Assembly (NCBI GenBank): GCA_009783865.1
Contig: WRCR01000137.1
Coordinates: 1-9,167 of the forward strand
DNA: 9,167 bases
Direction of reading: 5' to 3'
DNA from: Planctomycetaceae bacterium
GTDB taxonomy: Bacteria > Planctomycetota > Planctomycetia > Pirellulales > Thermoguttaceae
A model generated the notes under the pieces. That model had not been told where the DNA came from. It worked only from the letters and a program-made list of their open reading frames with translations, and ran no database searches. A program made the translations under genes and the position numbers. Shown piece by piece: positions 5,815 through 9,167 of the stretch (position 1 is its first letter; each line of letters begins with the position of its first letter).

Positions 5815-5840
5815 GAATATTCATTACTAACCGAATATTC
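5815..5840. promoter_or_regulatory. Pair of identical 8-bp palindromes GAATATTC
   Basis: GAATATTC occurs at 5815-5822 and 5833-5840, 18 bp start to start, between the putative -10 box and the ribosome binding site of the large plus-strand gene. Each copy is self-complementary, as for a dimer-binding operator. In RNA the two copies could also pair with each other as an 8-bp stem with a 10-nt loop. No other copy was noticed in the window. Confidence 0.45.
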
Positions 5841-5847
5841 GACACAA

Positions 5848-5852
5848 AAGGA
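5848..5852 (+). promoter_or_regulatory. Ribosome binding site of the large plus-strand gene
   Basis: AAGGA lies 9 nt before the ATG at 5862. It supports this start, which also opens directly into a signal peptide. Confidence 0.6.
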
Positions 5853-5861
5853 AACACTTTT

Positions 5862-8800
5862 ATGAATCAAAACAAGATTCGCCCAAAATGGGCAAAAAAA
5901 CTACGAAATGCCGCGGCGTGGCTATTCGTTCCTCTCATTTTCGCCGCATACGGGGTGCTGGATGCTCAAACAACGCATGTAGTCAGTACTGCGACACAAG
6001 GTCCTTTCAGCATTCCCGGTAATAATCAGTTGCGCAATGCCTTTCAGTCTCTCGCCGCCAACAATGATATCATACAAATCGGCAATGGACCGACGGGAGA
6101 TTCCAAAGCAGTCATCACCTTCCTCAATACAGGTGATGCCATTTATGTGAGCAAAACCGGTCTCACGCTTCAAGGTTGGAATGTCTCAGATTTTGCCGAT
6201 TCAGTCAGCGGACTGTCTGTCGGCGTTGTCGGGCTGGTTGACGGAGTCCTGGCAAGCAAAAACAGCAGCAACTTGCTGGATGATTATAAAAATCTGGTCA
6301 GCGGTTGGAAAACCAATGCTGCCCACTGGACGGTCAACTACAGCACAGACATTAACGCTCTTTCCGTTATCCAAGGCAATGGCGTTACACGCAGTTTCGG
6401 ACCGAACTCATTTGCGGATGTAGGCAATCGGGATGCGGGAGACGATAACAAGTTTTTCAGCACCAGCGGCAGCACTTCTGCCACCGCTTCTCAAGGCAAC
6501 GGATTTAGCGTACAAAATCTCCGATTCGACAATGTTAAAACTGAATACAAGAATTGGAAATACGTTAATGGGTTAATCGGAAACCATTACAATGCAGGCG
6601 GTCCGACTTCCCTTGGAGAAATTGCCGGGAATGCCTTCACAAATCTTGACATATCTCTCAGGAGTCATAATACCTACCCTACGGCAAGTGTAGTTACAGA
6701 CCCTGATGGAATGTATCTTGCTGGAGGCGGTGTCATCGGTGTCCGCTCGACAGGAGATAACATTGCCGGCGGAGGTCCTCACGGGACTACCACATCACCA
6801 GCGACAGCAACGATGGGAGCCGTTTCAGGCAACATCTTCGACAGCATCAACATTACAACGACCAATTATACCGGTACGACAGCATGGAGACCGGGCTTGA
6901 CAGGCGAGAGCGGCAGTGCTTATCTCGAAGGCGGCGGTCTGGTCGGTGTCAATGCGGCTTCTTCACCCAGTACTGCTCCAAATCCTGCTGGCGGTATTGG
7001 ATATATCGGTCACGCCAAAATGGATAAACTGACCGATAACTACTTCACCAACATCCGCATACTTTCCAACGACATTCTCTTGGGCGGCGGTCTGGTGGGA
7101 CTCAATAATAACAGTAAAAGATATGCACCTTATGATTCTGCTAATCCGGATAACGGAGTATATGCCCTGCTTCCTGAAGCAAGCGGCAATATCTTTGGAA
7201 ATGGAAATGGAACCCGAAGCAGAGACGGAAGTGACTTCGACATAAAAGTCGAGGTAGGTTATTCTATCCGCGGCGGCGGTGTCCTTGGAATGAACGGTCT
7301 TTCCGCAGCGGAAATGATTATGGAAAACCTAACAGATAATGCCTTTGCGGGAATCTTCGTGAAAACTGGAAGTTATGTACGCGGCGGCGGAATCGTCGGA
7401 CTTCAAACGAATGACCTCGAACACAAAGAAGGAGAAGGAGAAGTACACGCCGCAATGGCACGTCTTGAAAATGCGTCAGGAAACCTCTTCTTGAACCAAA
7501 AGATTTCTGTCGGCTCCTACCTTCATGGAGGCGGTGTCATCGGATTGCGTTCCAACGAGGGAGAATCGCTGTTGGGGTTTAAAGACGCTGGAGGAGCCCC
7601 CATCGTCAATACCGGCGGACTTGTCGGCAACGTTTTCAAAGGAATTGACGTTGCGGTCGGAGATTACGGCGGCGCACCCAATTGGACCGGTGCTGTGGGC
7701 AGCGAAGTTATCAACAAGTACCTGTACGGCGGCGGTATCGTCGGTGTTTCAGGATACAAGAACGCTACACTGTCAAGAGTGGAAGGCAACTATTTTGACG
7801 ATTTGACCGTTAATATCATACCGACCATCGGACTTCGTGACCCGGCTGGCGTAGGTGAGTTGTTCGGCGGCGGTTTTATCGGTGTTGATGCGTATGATAA
7901 AACGACTGGAGATTCCAAAGCAACTATCGGCTTGGTCAAAAATAATCAATTTTTGAACACGACGAACGTACTCAATGTGAATGCCAACTTCATTCGCGGC
8001 GGCGGCATCGTCGGTGCCACTGATGACAGCGGCACTGCGACGATTCTCGAAGTGACCGGCAACACATTTGGTGCAACGAGCCAAACAACGGCAAGTGCCA
8101 CCGATGGCGGTCTGCAAATTAAAGCGGAGCAATCACTGCTCGGCGGCGGTGTCATCGGAGTGTGGGCGGATAAGGGAGGCCTTGCCGCAGATTCCGAAGC
8201 GGTTATCGAAAAAGTCGAGAACAACACGTTCAGAAACATCAAGGTAACGACCGGCACTTTTCTGGAAGGCGGCGGTATCATCGGTGCCCGTTCCGATGGC
8301 GAAGCATATATCGGAACAATCAGCCGCAATGATTTTACCGATAACGTCATTGAAGCGGGAACCTATCTCGATGGCGGCGGCATCATCGGTGTTACCGGCA
8401 AGAAGGGAAGTGAAAAGACATGGATAGACCTTATTGATGCAAGCACCTTCGTCGGAAATACAGTGACCGCTAAAAGCGGCGACCTCTTCGGCGGACTTGT
8501 GTACAGTTACGGTCTTGACAGTGAAATGACCATTCAGGACAGTTTGTTCCGCGACAACACTTTTTCAGCAAGAGGCGGCAAGGTTTACGGAGCCGTTACC
8601 ATAGATACCGGTGCCGATACCACGCTTGGTACACACACATTGAATGTGGTTGCAACCAACGGTAAGAAAACTGTGTTTAATAACAATGCAGTTACCAATG
8701 GTATTTTCGACGGCGGATACAATTCGCTCTATTTCGGAACGATGCCCAATCCCGAAGATGGTACTCCTGACTTTGCCGCAAACGATGCAAAACTGGTCAT

Positions 8801-9167
8801 TGATGCGAAAGCAGGCGGTATCGTGGCACTGTATGACCCGATTTGGGTCAATCAGCAAAACAGTCCGATTGCCGCCCTTTATACATTCGACATGGAGGTT
8901 AAAGGAGACGGCGGTAATTTCATCTGGGGCGGTGAAAACATCTTTAAAACAGACGGTCCGACCGGTACGATAACGCTCCAAGCGGGAAGCACTACAACGC
9001 TTCTTGATGGACGCACACGCGGTATAAATACCGGTCCGAGTTATACCGGCATTGAGTTAGCGTATGAAGGTGCGGTCTTCAGTCCGGGCGGTCCTCCTTT
9101 CGCGGATTCTCCTTCGGATAGATACACAATGCGTCTGGATGCCAAGAACTTCACGTTCAATTTGATG
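5862..9167 (+). CDS. Secreted GGG-repeat surface protein, beta-helix/autotransporter-like, 3' end outside window
   Basis: The frame is open from the ATG to the window edge (1102 codons, no stop), so the protein is C-terminally incomplete. Residues 1-35 look like a Sec signal peptide: basic KIRPKWAKKLR, hydrophobic core AAAWLFVPLIFAAYGV, and cleavage probably after LDA. Twelve GGG[V/I/L/F]xG motifs follow, at residues 288, 357, 408, 471, 508, 556, 623, 669, 713, 761, 803 and 838, with a degenerate one at 877. Each unit reads roughly LxGGGVIGVxS, then AxI, then NxF, ending in a new turn; this regularity suggests stacked coils of a beta-solenoid. From about 927 the pattern changes (TLNVVATNGKKTVFNNN, FIWGGENIF, GTITLQAGSTTTLLDG), resembling autotransporter passenger sequence. 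An adhesin or surface-layer role is likely but unproven, and no anchor or barrel is visible within the window. It is divergent from accB, with its own leader and AAGGA site. Confidence 0.9.
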   Translation, partial: MNQNKIRPKWAKKLRNAAAWLFVPLIFAAYGVLDAQTTHVVSTATQGPFSIPGNNQLRNAFQSLAANNDIIQIGNGPTGDSKAVITFLNTGDAIYVSKTGLTLQGWNVSDFADSVSGLSVGVVGLVDGVLASKNSSNLLDDYKNLVSGWKTNAAHWTVNYSTDINALSVIQGNGVTRSFGPNSFADVGNRDAGDDNKFFSTSGSTSATASQGNGFSVQNLRFDNVKTEYKNWKYVNGLIGNHYNAGGPTSLGEIAGNAFTNLDISLRSHNTYPTASVVTDPDGMYLAGGGVIGVRSTGDNIAGGGPHGTTTSPATATMGAVSGNIFDSINITTTNYTGTTAWRPGLTGESGSAYLEGGGLVGVNAASSPSTAPNPAGGIGYIGHAKMDKLTDNYFTNIRILSNDILLGGGLVGLNNNSKRYAPYDSANPDNGVYALLPEASGNIFGNGNGTRSRDGSDFDIKVEVGYSIRGGGVLGMNGLSAAEMIMENLTDNAFAGIFVKTGSYVRGGGIVGLQTNDLEHKEGEGEVHAAMARLENASGNLFLNQKISVGSYLHGGGVIGLRSNEGESLLGFKDAGGAPIVNTGGLVGNVFKGIDVAVGDYGGAPNWTGAVGSEVINKYLYGGGIVGVSGYKNATLSRVEGNYFDDLTVNIIPTIGLRDPAGVGELFGGGFIGVDAYDKTTGDSKATIGLVKNNQFLNTTNVLNVNANFIRGGGIVGATDDSGTATILEVTGNTFGATSQTTASATDGGLQIKAEQSLLGGGVIGVWADKGGLAADSEAVIEKVENNTFRNIKVTTGTFLEGGGIIGARSDGEAYIGTISRNDFTDNVIEAGTYLDGGGIIGVTGKKGSEKTWIDLIDASTFVGNTVTAKSGDLFGGLVYSYGLDSEMTIQDSLFRDNTFSARGGKVYGAVTIDTGADTTLGTHTLNVVATNGKKTVFNNNAVTNGIFDGGYNSLYFGTMPNPEDGTPDFAANDAKLVIDAKAGGIVALYDPIWVNQQNSPIAALYTFDMEVKGDGGNFIWGGENIFKTDGPTGTITLQAGSTTTLLDGRTRGINTGPSYTGIELAYEGAVFSPGGPPFADSPSDRYTMRLDAKNFTFNLM
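6720..8495 (+). repeat. Array of twelve GGG-motif repeat units plus one degenerate copy
   Basis: The unit is about 35-69 residues long and begins with GG(C/A)GGCGG-type codons for GGG, then a hydrophobic pair, Gly, and a variable stretch with conserved Ala-x-Ile and Asn-x-Phe. Spacing tightens towards the C-terminus: 69, 51, 63, 37, 48, 67, 46, 44, 48, 42, 35 and 39 residues. Three units share the nucleotide string GGCGGTGTCATCGG. A separate 15-nt identity, GGAGATTCCAAAGCA, at 6096-6110 and 7908-7922, encodes GDSKA in the same frame both times. This points to growth by internal duplication under coding constraint. Confidence 0.85.

Noticed and set aside
5682..5870. Minus-strand open frame of 62 codons in the divergent intergenic region.
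   Set aside because: No ribosome binding site. It overlaps the start of the large plus-strand gene, its leader and both putative promoters, and the Lys-rich product comes from an AT-rich tract.
6720..8495. Recurrent GGCGGCGGT strings considered as a CRISPR-like or non-coding repeat array.
   Set aside because: Spacing is irregular and always a multiple of three, conservation is at protein level, and there is no fixed-length repeat and spacer pattern.
7773..8981. Minus-strand open frames opposite the GGG-repeat gene.
   Set aside because: The plus-strand frame is continuous with clear repeat conservation in that frame. The antisense products only mirror the repeats.

Overview
The window most likely comes from a planctomycete (Planctomycetota) or a close PVC-superphylum relative of moderate G+C. 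The best evidence is the large membrane-anchored Hanks-type kinase with DWG in place of DFG and a GTPAFMSPEQ activation segment, which is the form abundant in planctomycetes. Two inner genes lack a clear Shine-Dalgarno site, and a very large exported repeat protein lies next door; both fit, but neither is specific. The phylum assignment is inference.

Layout: all genes from 18 to 5570 are on the minus strand and one large gene from 5862 onwards is on the plus strand, so 5571-5861 is a divergent intergenic region. Reading the minus strand 5'->3': (1) accB, the biotin carboxyl carrier protein (5570-5049), behind a good sigma70-type promoter and a perfect stem-loop that would lie at the very 5' end of the mRNA; (2) a 747-residue Ser/Thr kinase (5026-2783) with an N-terminal Cys4 zinc ribbon, a long linker, a kinase domain, one membrane span and an outer beta-rich domain; (3) aroA, EPSP synthase (2777-1305), starting 5 nt after the kinase stop and carrying an in-frame palindromic repeat element; (4) a toxin-antitoxin pair, AbrB/MazE-type antitoxin (1214-978) and Doc/Fic toxin (959-573), with its own TATAAT promoter; (5) a small hypothetical protein with a possible helix-turn-helix and a 21-nt tandem repeat (455-18).

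On the plus strand, one open frame runs from 5862 to the end of the window without a stop (1102 codons). It encodes a secreted protein with a Sec signal peptide and twelve GGG[V/I/L/F]xG repeat units, which looks like a surface beta-helix or autotransporter-type passenger. Its leader contains two identical GAATATTC palindromes.

How the parts relate: accB (fatty-acid synthesis) and aroA (aromatic amino-acid synthesis) are housekeeping genes. The kinase between them makes an unusual probable operon in which a membrane signalling protein is co-expressed with biosynthetic enzymes. The toxin-antitoxin pair and the small gene beyond it look like an accessory segment. The most notable items are the palindromic element inside aroA, the accB-kinase-aroA arrangement, the GGG-repeat surface protein, and the paired palindromes and 5' hairpin in the divergent regulatory region.
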